Shown: positions 22,761-34,101 of the stretch, piece by piece
How positions within the stretch are numbered: the first letter of the stretch is position 1
Layout: every line of letters starts with the position of its first letter
Assembly: GCF_023898315.1 (NCBI RefSeq)
Contig: NC_064621.1
Location: 123,527,521-123,591,520 of the forward strand
From: Schistocerca nitens
Lineage: Eukaryota > Arthropoda > Insecta > Orthoptera > Acrididae
Reading direction: 5' to 3'
Length of the DNA: 64,000 bases
The notes under the pieces: model-generated
What the model was told of the DNA's origin: nothing
Databases searched by the model: none
The model's input: the letters and a program-made list of their open reading frames with translations, nothing else
Made by a program: the position numbers and the translations under genes

Positions 22761-23253
22761 CACATTTAACTAGAGTCCTAATTCTGTAAAGGCGGTTGAT
22801 AGCTGACTAAACTGTGGTTACTAGACTCTTCTTGTCGGAAACAACAAAAATAAGCACTAACTGTCTCTGGACTGTATTCAAAACAAACACGAAATCTATG
22901 GAACACTATTCCTAGTACTCGTAAAATAAAGCTAGAAAAGCAAAAACACACGGAAAAAGAAGTTACAAGCAAGAAAAACACAGTTAATACTTAAATTTAC
23001 GTAGGTTGCTGCACAGGAGATGTGAAGCAGACGGCAGTTTATAAATTCACGCTTCAACGAAGCAGAAGGATCTATAGCGGTTTTTGGCTGTCATGGCGGA
23101 AATAAGAGGAACCCATCAATTTCGTAGTTGTGGAATCATTTTTAGGAAAATAACGACGGAATAGTATACTGATTTACGATTGGCCTCTTGTGATGTGATG
23201 ATTTTAATAACAACTCATTCATGGAAATATTGTCAGATGAAGACAGAGATGTT
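22761..23253. other. 5' flank of the LINE or unassigned intron
   Basis: AT-rich sequence between the ORF1 start of LINE copy B and a Tc1 end. Part may be the LINE 5' UTR; the border could not be placed. Nothing else recognised. Confidence 0.35.
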
Positions 23254-24613
23254 CACTACTGGCCATTAAAATTGCTACACCACGAAGATGACGTGCTACA
23301 GACGTGAAATTTAACCGACAGAAAGAAGCTGCTGTGATATGCAAATGATTAGCTTTTCAGGGCATTCACACAAGGTTGGCGCCGGTGGCGACACCTACAA
23401 CGTGCTGACATGAGGAAAGTTTCCAACCGATTTCTCATACACAAACAGCAGTTGACCGGCGTTGCCTGGTGAAACGTTGTTGTGATGCCTCGTGTAAGGG
23501 GGAAAAATGCGTTCCATCACGTTTCCGACTTTGATAAAGGTCGGATTGTAGCCTATCGCCATTGCGGTTTATCGTATCGCGACATTGCTGCTCGCGTTGG
23601 TCGAGATCGAATGACTGTTAGCAGAATATGGAATCTGTGGGTTCAGGAGGGTAATACGGAACGCAGTGCTGGATCCGAACGGCATCGTATCATTATCCGT
23701 CGAGATGACAGGCATCTTCTCCGCATGGCTGTAACGGATCGTGCAGCCTCGTCTCGATCCCTGAGTCAACAGATGGGGACGTTTTCAAGAACAGTTCGAC
23801 GACGTTTGCAGCAGCATAGGTTATCAGCTCGGCGACCATGGCTGCGGTTCGCCTTGACGCTGCATCACAGACAGGAGCGCCTGCGATGGTATACTCAACG
23901 ACGAACATGTGTGCACGAATGGCAAAACGTCATTTTTTCGGATGAATCCAGGTTGTGTTTACAGCATCATGATGGTCGCATCCGTGTTTGGCGACCTCGC
24001 GGTGAACTCGCATTGGAAGCGTGAATTCTTCATCGCCATACTGGCGTATCACCTGGCGTGATGGTGTGGGGTGCCATTGGTTACATGTCACATTGGTCAC
24101 ACGGCACTTTGAACAGTGGACGTTACATTTCAGATGTGTTACGACCTGTGGTTCTACCCTTCATTCGATCCCTGCGAAACTCTACATTTCAGCAGGATAA
24201 TGCACGACTGCATGTTGCAGGTCCTGTACGGGCCTTTCTGGATGCAGAAAATGTTCGACTGCTGCTCTGGCCAGCACATTCTCCAGATCTCTCACAAACG
24301 TCTGGTCAATGGTGGCCGAGCAACTGGCTCGTCACAATACGCCAGTCACTACTCTTGATGAACTGCGGTATCACGTTGAAGCTGCATGGGCAGCTGTACC
24401 TGTACAGCTCTGTTTGACTCAATGCCCAGGCGTATCAAGGCCGTTATTACGGCCAGAGGTGGTTGTTCTGGGTACTGATTTCTCAGGATCTATGCACCCA
24501 AATTGCGTGAAAATGTAATCACATGTCTGTTCTAGTATAATATATTTGTCCAATGAATACCCGTTTATCACCTGCATTTCTTCTTGGTGCAGCAATTTTA
24601 ATGGCCAGTAGTG
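23254..24613 (+). mobile_element. Tc1-A element, copy 2 (full length)
   Basis: About 1360 bp between the ends CACTACTGGCCATTAAAA and its inverse GGCCAGTAGTG. The right flank is TA, while the left flank is TT, so the expected left TA has mutated. It carries the most complete transposase frame on the + strand (23485-24416). Confidence 0.9.
23485..24416 (+). pseudogene. Tc1-A transposase (DD34E type), one stop and one frameshift
   Basis: Start MMPRVRGKNAFHHVSDFDKG; the first Met is at 23482 and ATG CCT at 23485 is the better start. It has an HTH region (YRDIAARVGRDRMTVSRIWNLW), a second DNA-binding region (SRTVRRRLQQHRLSARRP), FSDES with the first Asp, a stop at 24022, then GVMVWGAIGY, QQDNARLHVAGP with the second Asp, and WPAHSPDLS. 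The third acidic block is lost in a frameshift near 24297. In sister copies the spacing from the second Asp to the Glu of the ENVW motif is 34 residues, giving DD34E. It would be inactive. Confidence 0.85.
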
Positions 24614-25640
24614 TAATAAAGAGGTAGCAGAGCAGTTAATACAGCTCGTGTTTTGATGAATGGCAGCTGACTGGGGCTGAGTCCGCTTGACTGATGCTCT
24701 GCCACCCAGTTCTTGCTGGCTGCTATCTGTCGTGTGTGGGCGAATTTTTCATGGTTGGTGGCTAGTCCAACAGAGACAAAGGACATTTCCCTTGCCACTC
24801 GCTCTCTCTCCTGTATGTGCGTGGGATGTTACGACCATGTCCTAAGCAAGACAATGCCGAGGTGTGTCTGTAAAGTGTATATGTTCATCTTCCGATGACG
24901 GTGAGCTGAATGGCTCACAGCTCCACCCCATATTAAACCTGGAGATGTTGAATGTCCTATCTACAACTTAAAACATTTATAATTTATGTCTGGAATCGCT
25001 TAAAAGTTACGATGCTAGCCTGAATTGTAGATCGCTTTCTGTTTATAGGAGGGATGCATGGAGTTTAATGTACCACTAAACATATGAAATCATCGTATTG
25101 TTGCAAGCCAAAAACTTTCACACTGCTTCTGCTCAGCTACAAACCTTACAAAAGCGACAGGCCTTCCTACAGCACATCTTAGAGTATATCACTTCTAGTC
25201 GCTCCCTTTCCTGTTCCACTCGCAAATGGAGCGATAGGAGAACCATCGTGCGCTTTCATACGTTATGTGTTCCGTATCAAACAGCTTCATCCATGTCGTG
25301 AGGAAAACGTCTTGTGTCTATTGAGCTGTGTAAGTGCTCCTCCAGGGGCCTATACAGTATTGCTCCGTTGGTTTTTAATTTAAAATGTGTACCTAATGTC
25401 TGCTGGATGGTGTTAAATTATCGTCTCGCGCGTATTGTGAGTTCTGCATTCTTGTCTTGTGTGCACACATTGATTCAATATGAATATATTTCGATTACGG
25501 ATGGCTTTCTGGTTAAAAATCAAACGTTTCATTACCTTTCAGCCTATGTAGGGCTTGTCCAATCCATGGGACGAGTGGCGGGGTGGGGGGTGGGGGGGGG
25601 GGGGCGGGTGATATAGAACATCAACATGATTCCATAATAA
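24614..25640. other. Intronic stretch without recognised genes; G-rich tract at 25578-25609
   Basis: No coding or repeat assignment. Near its right end is a run of G blocks (GGGG, GGGGGG and a run of 13 G separated by single T or C) that could fold as a G-quadruplex on the + strand. Confidence 0.4.
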
Positions 25641-25814
25641 ATGATGGTCGTATGCTGAGGTCATCAGTCCCTATGCTTACACACTACTTAACCTAAATTA
25701 TCCTAAGAACAAACACATACACCCATGCCCGAGGGAGGACTCGAACCTCCGCCGGGACCAGCCACACAGTCCATGACTGCAGCGCCTGAGACCGCTCGGC
25801 TAATCGCGCGCGGC
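25641..25814 (-). mobile_element. tRNA-derived SINE (related subfamily)
   Basis: On the minus strand the head shows A-box-like TTAGCCGAGCGGT and B-box-like GGTTCGAGTCC, then a body with TAGGGACTGATGACCTCAG shared with family 1 but with a different middle. No target duplication was seen, so the ends are approximate. Confidence 0.75.
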
Positions 25815-26183
25815 AGTGGTGTTTTAGGGTAAAGGGCTGGCAGTGGCGCATATGCGCAACAAGCGTACCACTGGCGACTGTAAGTACCGGTAGTTTTCGA
25901 GTCTTGCAGCCTAACCAAGACGACGAGGCTGTGCCGGACGGGGAAGCCACATGGACCTGACAGTAGACCCATTTCGTGGCCATGGCAGGGCAACGGCTCT
26001 CTGCATTAAGTCCCTTCACGGACTTTGTGTCACTTCGCCGCTGGCCACAACAGGTCATCTCCAGCAGCACGGCCAAGTCCTGCCCAGAGGGCAGCGTGTT
26101 ACACCCCATGCGCACCAGCCGCCACCCACCACCGTTGGGCAGGTGTCTCTGTATCGAAGGCATCCACCGCCTTGACGCAGCTA
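25815..26183. other. Intronic stretch without recognised features
   Basis: Slightly GC-rich. A long minus-strand open frame (26274-25693) crosses it, the SINE and the Tc1 end, so it is a chance frame. Confidence 0.4.
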
Positions 26184-27120
26184 CACTACTGGCCATTAAA
26201 ATTGCTACATCACGAAGGTGACGTGCTACAGACGCGAAATTTAACCGACAGGAAGAAGATGCTGTGATATGCAAATGATTAGCTTTTCAGAGCATTCACA
26301 CAAGGTTGGCGCCGGTGGCGACACCTACGACGTACTCACATGAGCAAAGTTTCCAAACGATTTCTCATACACAAACAGCAGTTGACCGGCGTTGCCTGGT
26401 GAAACGTGTAAGAAGAAGAAATGCGTATCATCACGTTTCCGACTTTGATAAAGGTCGGATTGTAGCCTATCGCGATTGCGGTTTATCGTATCGCGACATT
26501 GCTGCTTGTGTTGGTCGAGATCTAATGACTGTTAGCAGAATATGGAATCGGTAGTTTCAGGAGGGTAATACGGAACGCCGTGCTGGATACCAACGGCCTC
26601 GTATCACTAGCAGTCGAGATGACAGGCATCTTATCCGCTGGCTGTAACGGATCTTGCAGCCACGTCTCGATCCCTGAGTCAACAGATGGGGACGTTTGCA
26701 AGACAACAACCATTTGCACGAACAGTTCGACGACACGGAAAATGTTGGACTGCTGCCCTGGCCAGCACATTCTCCAGATCTCTCACCAACTGAAAACGTG
26801 TGGTCAATGGTGGCCGAGCAGCTGGCTCGTCACAATACGCCAGTCATTACTCTTGATGAACTGTGGTATCGTGTTGAAGCTGCATGGGCAGCTGTACCTG
26901 TACACGCCATCCAAGCTCTGTTTGACTCAATGCCCAGGCGTATCAACGCCTTTATTACGGCCAGAGGTGGTTGTTCTGGGTACTGATTTCTCAGGATCTA
27001 TGCACCCAAATTACGTGAAAATGTAATCACATGTCAGTTCTAGTATAATATATTTGTCCAATGAATACCCGCTTAACATCTGCATTTCTTCTTGGTGCAG
27101 CAATTTTAATGGCCAGTAGT
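26184..27120 (+). mobile_element. Tc1-A element, copy 3 (internal deletion derivative)
   Basis: Both Tc1-A ends are present, but the element is only 937 bp. The transposase jumps from the DNA-binding region (about 26733) to just before the third catalytic block. The deletion removes about 430 bp including both catalytic Asp residues, while SPDLSPTENVW with the catalytic Glu and the C-terminus (26696-26986) remain open. The last G of the right end is missing. It is a typical non-autonomous derivative. Confidence 0.85.
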
Positions 27121-27720
27121 ATAGATGTCACCTGGGACGGTGCAGATATAACAAGGTCGAATACGCCTGTCACTGGAGACCACGTGGCTGGCTTATGAAA
27201 TGAGGCTGCCGGCGTGGTGCAGAGTCCATCGTCAGCGTAACGGGGCGTGCAGGCATCAAGCCCAGCAAAATTTAGAGGCTGGCCGACCAATGATCCATGG
27301 TATCAAGCAGAGCAGGTGCGCCGATGAAAGAACTTGTCATGTTTGCAGCTGCCTTTCTCTTGAGTTTCCTGGGCTCCCCACTTCGCCTCCACGACACTGT
27401 CACAACATTCTGGGTCATTGCTGCCCCAACCTGCACCAGGGGGCGCTATAGTTTGTGTCAGAAGAGGTATCATAGAACCCATCACTACTCTGTTTGATGA
27501 CAGTGCAGGGACTCTAAAGTCCACAATTACCACCTGTGTGAAGAAGATGACTCGATGGTGCAGGGGTGTAGTTTTGTCGGTACATGGTGGGGTGAGTGCA
27601 GTCTTTCTGTTTTGTTTTTCTTTTGACTGCGAATGTCATAGAAATTCACTGGGTTCTGCCGTGGGTTAAGTTCAGCACGTAACAGGTGAACGTAGACAGT
27701 AATTTGAGAAGGCGTAAATT
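27121..27720. other. Intronic stretch without recognised features
   Basis: Several overlapping short frames on both strands but no domain, repeat end or splice-flanked exon stands out. Confidence 0.35.
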
Positions 27721-29123
27721 CACTGAAGAGCCAAAGAAACTGGTACACCTGCCTAATATCGTGTAGGGCCTGCGCGTACACGCAGAAGTGCTTTAACACG
27801 ACATGGCATGGACTCGACTAATGTCTGAAGAAGTGCTGGAGGGAACTGACACCATGAATCCTGCACGGCTGCACATAAATCTGTAAGAGTACCAGGAGGT
27901 GGCGATCTCTTTTGTAAGGCATCTCAGATATGTTCAATAATGTTCATGTTTGGCGAGTTTGATGGCCAGCGGAAGTGTTTAAACTCAGAAGAGTGTTCCT
28001 GGAGCCACTCTGTAGCAACTCTGGACGTGTGGGGTGTCGCATTGTCCTGCTGGAATTGCCCAAGTCCGCCGAAATTCACAATGGTCATGAATGGTTGCAG
28101 GTGATCAGACAGGATTCATACGTAGTTGTCGCCTGTCAGAGTCGTATCTAGACATATCAGAGGTCCCATATCACTGCAACTGCACACGCCCCACACCATT
28201 ACAGAGCCTCCACCAGCTTGAACACTCCCCTGCTGACATACAGAGTCTACGGATTCATGAGATTGTCTCCATATCCGTACATGTACATCCGCTTGATACA
28301 ATCTGAAACGAGACTCGGCCGACCAGGCAACATGTCTCCAGACATCAACAGTCCAATATCGTTGTTGACGGGCCCAGGCGAGGCTCAAATGGTTCAAATG
28401 GCTCTAAGCACTATGGGACTTAACATCTGAGGTCATCAGTCCCCTAGACTTAGAACTACTTAAACCTAACTGACCTAAGGACATCACATACATCCATGCC
28501 CGTGGCAGGATTCGAACCTGCGACCGTATCAGTCGCGCGGTTCCGGACTGAAGCGCATAGAACCGCTCGGCCACAGAGGCCGGTGCCCAGGTGAGGCATA
28601 ATGCTTTGTGTCGTACAGTTGTCAAGGGTACACGTGTGGGCCGTCGGCTCCGAAAGCACATATCGATGATGTTTAGTTAAACAGTTCGCACGCTGACACT
28701 TGTTAATGGCCGAGCATTGGAATCTGCAGCAATTTGCGGAAGAGTTGCTTGCTGTCACGTTTATCTTCAGTTGTCGTTGATCTCGTTCTTGCAGGATCTT
28801 TTTCCGGCCGCAGCGATGTCGGAGATTTGATGTTTTACCCGATTCCTGATATTCACGGTACACTCGCGAAATGGTCGTAAGGGGAAGTCCCCACTTCATC
28901 GCTACCTCGGAGACGCTGTGTCCCATCGCTCGTGCGCCGATTATAACATCATGTTCACTTAAGTCTTGATAACCTGCTATCGCAGCACCAGTAACCGATC
29001 TAACAACTGTGCCAGATACTTGTGTTATATACGCTTTGCCGACCGCAGCGCCGTATTCTGCCTGTTTACATTCCTCTGTATTTGAATACGCATGCCTATA
29101 CCAGCTTCTTTGGTACTTCAGTG
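27721..29123 (-). mobile_element. Tc1-B element with nested SINE
   Basis: The ends CACTGAAGAGCCAAAGAA (27721) and TTCTTTGGTACTTCAGTG (ending 29123) are inverted; TA follows the right end. The minus strand encodes a Tc1 transposase relic: HTH region (ARAMGHSVSEVAMKWGLPL, TTISRVYREYQESGKTSN) at about 28960-28800, and the first catalytic block at 28397-28116, where the expected Asp reads Ala (WSAESRF), followed by GGGSVMVWGVCS. The SINE at 28385-28584 splits it. Without the SINE the element is about 1190 bp. Confidence 0.85.
28385..28584 (-). mobile_element. tRNA-derived SINE (family 1), inserted in Tc1-B
   Basis: 200 bp flanked by 13-bp repeats GCCCAGGCGAGGC (28372-28384) and GCCCAGGTGAGGC (28585-28597), one mismatch. 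The B box GGTTCGAATCC is on the minus strand. Confidence 0.9.
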
Positions 29124-31040
29124 TATAAGTGTTGCTTTTCACCTGGTTGATATGAGCAATTCGGGAGTCACGAGGAAAAGGTGTGGCTTGTTGTCTAGTA
29201 GTATAGAAGCTGTTAAGCATGAGTAACGATTCGGGAGGTGAGGCTATATTTAGTCCTTGGTTCGATGTGAAGTGGTAGCTATGAGCAGCAACTCAGGCAA
29301 CAGCGACTAAGTGATAGTAAGGAGTAATATGATAGTGTTATGGTTAAGTGTTCTCGTAATTTTATTTCATTTTGGGCAGACCAAGTAATATGGGTCGGTA
29401 CGTGAGCATGTGAAGTAGTGCGAAGTGTTCGGAAAGTGGTATGTTTCAGCATCTTTTTCGTTTGCATGTGGATAATTGATAACAGGTAATCATGTCGTAG
29501 TCAGTGCAACAGGGAGCGAAAGTTTTAATACCACAAGCGCCTAACACGAGCGATGTGTTAAAAATTTTAGGTGCCAAAGTAGATAGGCTACAGGAGAATG
29601 GAAGCGATTGGGGCTAGCAAAGGAACAGGCTTGTGTCTAGTTTTCCTGTTATTGTAGGTCGTCCAATTACCATTGGTGTAGAATGAAATTTTCACTTTGC
29701 AGCGGAGTGTGCGCTGATATGAAACTTCCTGGCAGATTAAAACTGTGTGCCGGACCGAGACTCGAACTCGGGACCTTTGCCTTTCGCGGGCAAGTGCTCT
29801 ACCAGAGCCCGTGAAAGGCAAAGGTCCCGAGTTCGAGTCTCGGTCCGGCACACAATTTTAATCTGCCAATAAGTACCATTGGTGTAGTTAAGCCTGTAAA
29901 TCTTGTGAGGTGTAGGGCGGAACTTAGCAACGGAGTAGACAATATACTAAGTAGGAGAAGTAAGACAATGACTGGAAGTGGTCAAATGTACAAATTCCTG
30001 AAAATAGTAACGAAGTGGATGTTAGGAAAAGTAACATGGAAGTATCAGCTCCAATGTCATGTGGAACTGGAGAGTATGAGATAACTGTTGCGACAGAAGG
30101 AATGATTATGGGCTGTACAGAAGTGAACAAGTCTGTGGATAGCAACATGGCTGATTTAAGAGCAGTAGTATCTGCTCCTTTTGGTGATAATGTGTGTTGT
30201 GTTGAGGTCGGAGAGTCTGGGCCAGATGCAAAGAGAAGTGGATGTGCCGGTGGATTTTGCACAGTGCAAATTGGAACTGCAGCTGATGGTATTTGAGATA
30301 CTTCAGGGAATGCACAAGAAATTGTTGATAGTTGTGTTGCAGATGTCGTGACACAGAGGCACAGGCACATATATTTCCTCAGAATCAAGGTGAACGGAGG
30401 AAAAGGAAGAGGAGGCGAGTTTGTAGAGTGGATGGCCAAGTTGACAGGGCTAAATCTGTTGAAGAGTGGCTGCCGGAGATTCAGAATGTAGCGCGAGCAC
30501 AAGTACTGTGTCACAACCTCCCAGGGCAAGCAGCTGACGTGCGCAGCGAGCTGTTCACAACGCAGCCACAATCTGATGTATAAAGTGGGTGAAGGATGCA
30601 ATGCGAACCCCAAGGGAAACGTTCTGACTGAACATCACGCAAAAGTTAACCTTCGACGACAGAAAGCTGATGCCAGTGTAGAGCTGTCGTAAGGTGCTTC
30701 TACGTACGAGAGAAACTAGTTAAACGATATACAGATACATTGAGGCGTAACTCGCATGGTTAGTGTCGCCAGGCACCAGAAAGATGTTTCGGCTAAGCCG
30801 GAGTTCTAGAAAACCAAGCATTTCAAAGGGAATTCAGTCTGTAATGAGCACTACAGTGGAAGGAACAAGTGAGAGTACTTGTCGAAATGTTGTGGATGAT
30901 TGTGCTGCTTGCGCTATTCTCGTAAGGATAATTTTGAGAGTATGTTTGCTGGGAAAGGATAAGGGGAAGGACAAAGTTCCGAAACTTGTTGCAAAACGAA
31001 AAGTTGAAAAACTACAGGATAGAGAGACGACATACCCAGC
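29124..31040 (+). other. Unidentified decayed retroelement-like region
   Basis: Short + strand frames (29490-29660 continuing beyond the hairpin insertion, 30015-30296, 30332-30583, 30763-31044) use sense-looking codons: VLIPQAPNTSDVLKILGAKV, KPVNLVRCRAELSNGV, RVDGQVDRAKSVEEWLPEIQ and KDKGKDKVPKLVAKRKVEK. They have no RT, integrase or zinc knuckle. The insertion with a 14-bp target duplication at 29682 shows the segment is older than that event. A gag-like or LINE ORF1-like origin is a guess. Confidence 0.3.
29682..29873. mobile_element. Hairpin (inverted-dimer) tRNA-derived SINE with 14-bp target duplication
   Basis: The insertion is bounded by TACCATTGGTGTAG at 29668-29681 and 29874-29887. 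Inside, 29731-29791 and 29807-29867 are 61-bp inverted copies, each with the B-box-type GAGTTCGAGTCTCGG, separated by a 15-nt loop. Monomeric forms of this SINE occur at 33256-33842 and 49673-49870. Confidence 0.85.
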
Positions 31041-33255
31041 GTAAGACCTAATGGAGCCAGACCGTGTATTGTTTTTTATGCGAAATTCTTAAGAACTATT
31101 CAAATTTTCTATAGAGAACTCCAGAACTACAGCGTATCTCAAAAACATGTATATTTCTCAAAGGTCGGCTGGCAGCTCCACCAGACTCTGGCCGGAACAC
31201 GGCTACACTACGCAAGTAACAGGCCAGCTTCCGGAGCTTGGCTGGACCGCTTGACTTGTTCGTTCGGACTCGACTTGTAAACAAGAATAAACGTGTTTCA
31301 ACCTCAAATGTGCTCGATACATGACTGTTGCATATAATAATGAAGAGTTTATATTGGCCGAACTATTGTTTATCTATGTTTAATAGGCACCAGACATTAT
31401 GTTCCCGTTTTTAATTTAGAATAAACACCGTATTTCCTTTTTTTGGCTTCTGAGCCATTGCATTTGGTCCTCCTGGCTTCTGAGCCACCGCGCAAGTCTT
31501 CCCCCAACAAGACAAATGCTCCTCTGTAAATATCTTACTTTTCCTACGGAATGTCTTTGTGAGCTACTGGTTATTTTGAATTTCCAACGATTTTTCGATA
31601 TGGGTTAAGTGTACGTGCGTTGCTTGCATTTGCAAATTTCCCCTTCACTTTAACTCGAGTCACATGGCCTGTGACTGTTGCGCCATCGCTAACAACATAC
31701 TAGTTGCGAAATCGGGACAAATATTAAACAGTTTGCATTAGGCTATTGAATTGTCGTGCGATTTTCTCCAGGCAGCAGTTGGCGGTAACTCCATGTGGTG
31801 GGTCTCCAGTGGCGGCAATGGCGCGGATGAGTCACCTTCACTTGAGTTAAGGGGAGTTCCGGGTGCGCATAAGGGGGAGCGGTGATGATTGTTTCAACTA
31901 TGATGTCGGGGGGGGGGGGGGATTGTTTTAACTTCAAACTCAGTGTCGACGGAACTCATCTAGCAGTGTCCATCCACCGCTCTGGAGTCTAGAGTCGAAA
32001 CCAGTCACTGACTCCAATAAAAAAATATTTTAACAACACTACGATCAAGAATGTTTTAAATTTTAATTTTAACAAATTTTAAGATCGCTGACTATGTTTT
32101 TAAAAATTTCAACAATTGTGCAAATTTTGGTCAGCTGGGTTAGCAACATTTTTAAGCTCTAGGCAAGACAGTTCCTGATATTTTAATTGAATTCAGTTCA
32201 AAATAATCTTATATAACACGGTGCACAATGGTATATGTGTGACCTATTGGCCAATTTAAATCTCCCACATTTGTTGGAATTTCCTGTCACTTTATACCTA
32301 GGGCTATTGGCGTATGTAAAAGGTGGGAGGAACTTGGCAACAATGCACTCTTGCTCCTTCTCTGCTAGCTATACTACTAGTGATAACCCAGTTCCACTAA
32401 ATAGCAGCCCATTAGTGGCCTCGCACAGATAGCAGTAAGTACCTACAGCTGGAGAACAGGCCTGGTGTAGTGGTAATAAATTCTGTAGACAGGCCTTTCG
32501 TATGAATCAACGTATTTACAGGATGGCCCACAAGAAGTAGTACATTTTGATTTAGTTATTATGAGCTTTGGCATATATTTAAGCCAAGTTCACTCGTAGA
32601 TAACTCTTCTACATACATTGCCATTATTGGAAAGCCAAACACAAGTTTATTTCTGAAAAGGAACATCACACAGACGGCTTCCATCATGGCGAGTCATTAC
32701 CGAAGACGTTGGAGGAAGTTGCTCGTTACATTCTACATCATTTCTTGAGAAATGGCTTGTATCCCTTCCAGTACTGTGGCTTTCAGCTAATCAGTATTGT
32801 AGATCCTCGTATAAAAAACATAAATAAATAAAAAAAATAAAAACAACTTGAAACTAAATTCCTCAAATGACTACAAGTGTAAGAATTTAATCTGTATAAA
32901 TGTTTTGAATAGGGTTACTTAGTGAAAACTTGCATTATGATTTGTAATAACCTTGCCTGGTATTTTATCCCATCCTTTTAAGACATTTTCAGCTATTTAA
33001 ATACTATTCGTGGTGCACAGCTGTGCTACGAACGAACGAGCCGCTGCCGCGGCGCATTCAAACTGCATTAAATGAAACCGATCTTACTGCAAAAAAGCGG
33101 ACAGGTAATAGTGAACTAAAATTATTTCTTTCAGCTTTCGGGATTGCAGGGCAGAGCAGCAGATTTTATGATGTGTTTTACAGGTGGCCGCGGGCTGCGG
33201 ATGATATATTATTAACAGTGCGAAAGATAATTTACCTTCATGACATAAAAGAAAT
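31041..33255. other. Long intronic stretch without recognised genes
   Basis: AT-rich with a run of 14 G at about 31908-31921 and a short direct repeat TGGCTTCTGAGCCA near 31446 and 31476. The part at 32520-32760 has sequence that could be the edge of a DNA transposon, but no ends could be fixed. No exon-like GC-rich open frame is present. Confidence 0.35.
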
Positions 33256-33842
33256 CTCGCTGGGCAAGTGCTCTACCATCTGAGCTACCCAAGCACGACT
33301 CACACCCCGTCCTCACAGCTTTACTTCTGCCAGTACCTCGTCTCCTACCTTCCAAATTTTGCAGAAGCTCTCCTGCGAACCTTTCAGAACTAGCACTCCT
33401 GAAAGAAAGGATATTGCGGAGACATGGCTTAGCCACAGCCTGGGGGATGTTTCCAGAATGAGATTTTCACTATGCAGCAGAGTGTGCGCTGATATGAAAC
33501 TTCCTGGCAGATCAAAACTGTGTGCCGGACCGAGGCTCCAACTTAGGAGCTTTGTCTTTCGCAGGCAAGTGCTCTACCATCTGAGCTACCCAAGCACGAC
33601 TCACGCCCTGTTCTCACAGCTTAACTCCTGCCAGTACCTCGTATCCTACCTTCCAAACTTTACAGAAGCTCTCCTGCGAACCTTGCAGAACTAGCACTGC
33701 TTGGGGCGCTCAGATGGTAGAGCACTTGCCCGCGAAAGGCAAAGGTCCCGAGTTCGAGTCTCGGTCCGACACACAGTTTTGATCTGCCAGGAAGTTTCAT
33801 ATCAGCGCACACTCCGCTGCAGAGTGAGAATCTCATTCTGAC
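33256..33842. repeat. tRNA-derived SINE cluster: direct unit of 301 bp plus inverted arms
   Basis: GGCAAGTGCTCTACCATCTG occurs at 33263 and again at 33564, giving a 301-bp direct period with similar flanking body sequence. The segment 33708-33840 is the reverse complement of 33455-33589 and carries the tRNA-like GGCGCTCAGATGGTAGAGCA and GAGTTCGAGTCTCGGTCC. The cluster lies about 260 bp upstream of host exon 2. Confidence 0.8.
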
Positions 33843-34101
33843 TGCTAATGTTGTATGCGAAATTATGGGTTTCTTTTTGCTACTCATCTGTTTTAACGCC
33901 CATTTTTCTACATTTGGAGCTAGGTACCATTCGTCATATCAACGAGAACTCTTGTCGAGGTCATCTTGTATCCTCCTACATTCACTCAGCTTCGAGACCT
34001 TCCCGTACAGGACAGCACCATCAGCACACGCATGGGTGCAGTCTGTTGTACAGTCTTCTGCTGACGGCTGTGGATAAATGCGGTGGCGTGCGCATGTGCA
34101 G

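Noticed and set aside
23485..24416. Active Tc1 transposase
   Set aside because: A stop at 24022 and a frameshift near 24297 destroy it; none of the five Tc1-A copies here has an intact frame.
25693..26274. 193-codon minus-strand frame
   Set aside because: It runs through a SINE, unassigned DNA and a Tc1 end, so it cannot be one gene.
30015..30296. 93-codon frame as a host exon
   Set aside because: No flanking splice sites that fit, AT-rich codons, and it lies in a decayed element with other sense-looking fragments.
33708..33840. Possible functional tRNA gene (A and B boxes, near-cloverleaf)
   Set aside because: The anticodon loop lacks T33, acceptor-stem pairing is poor, and the same sequence recurs with a common non-tRNA body, so it is a SINE head.
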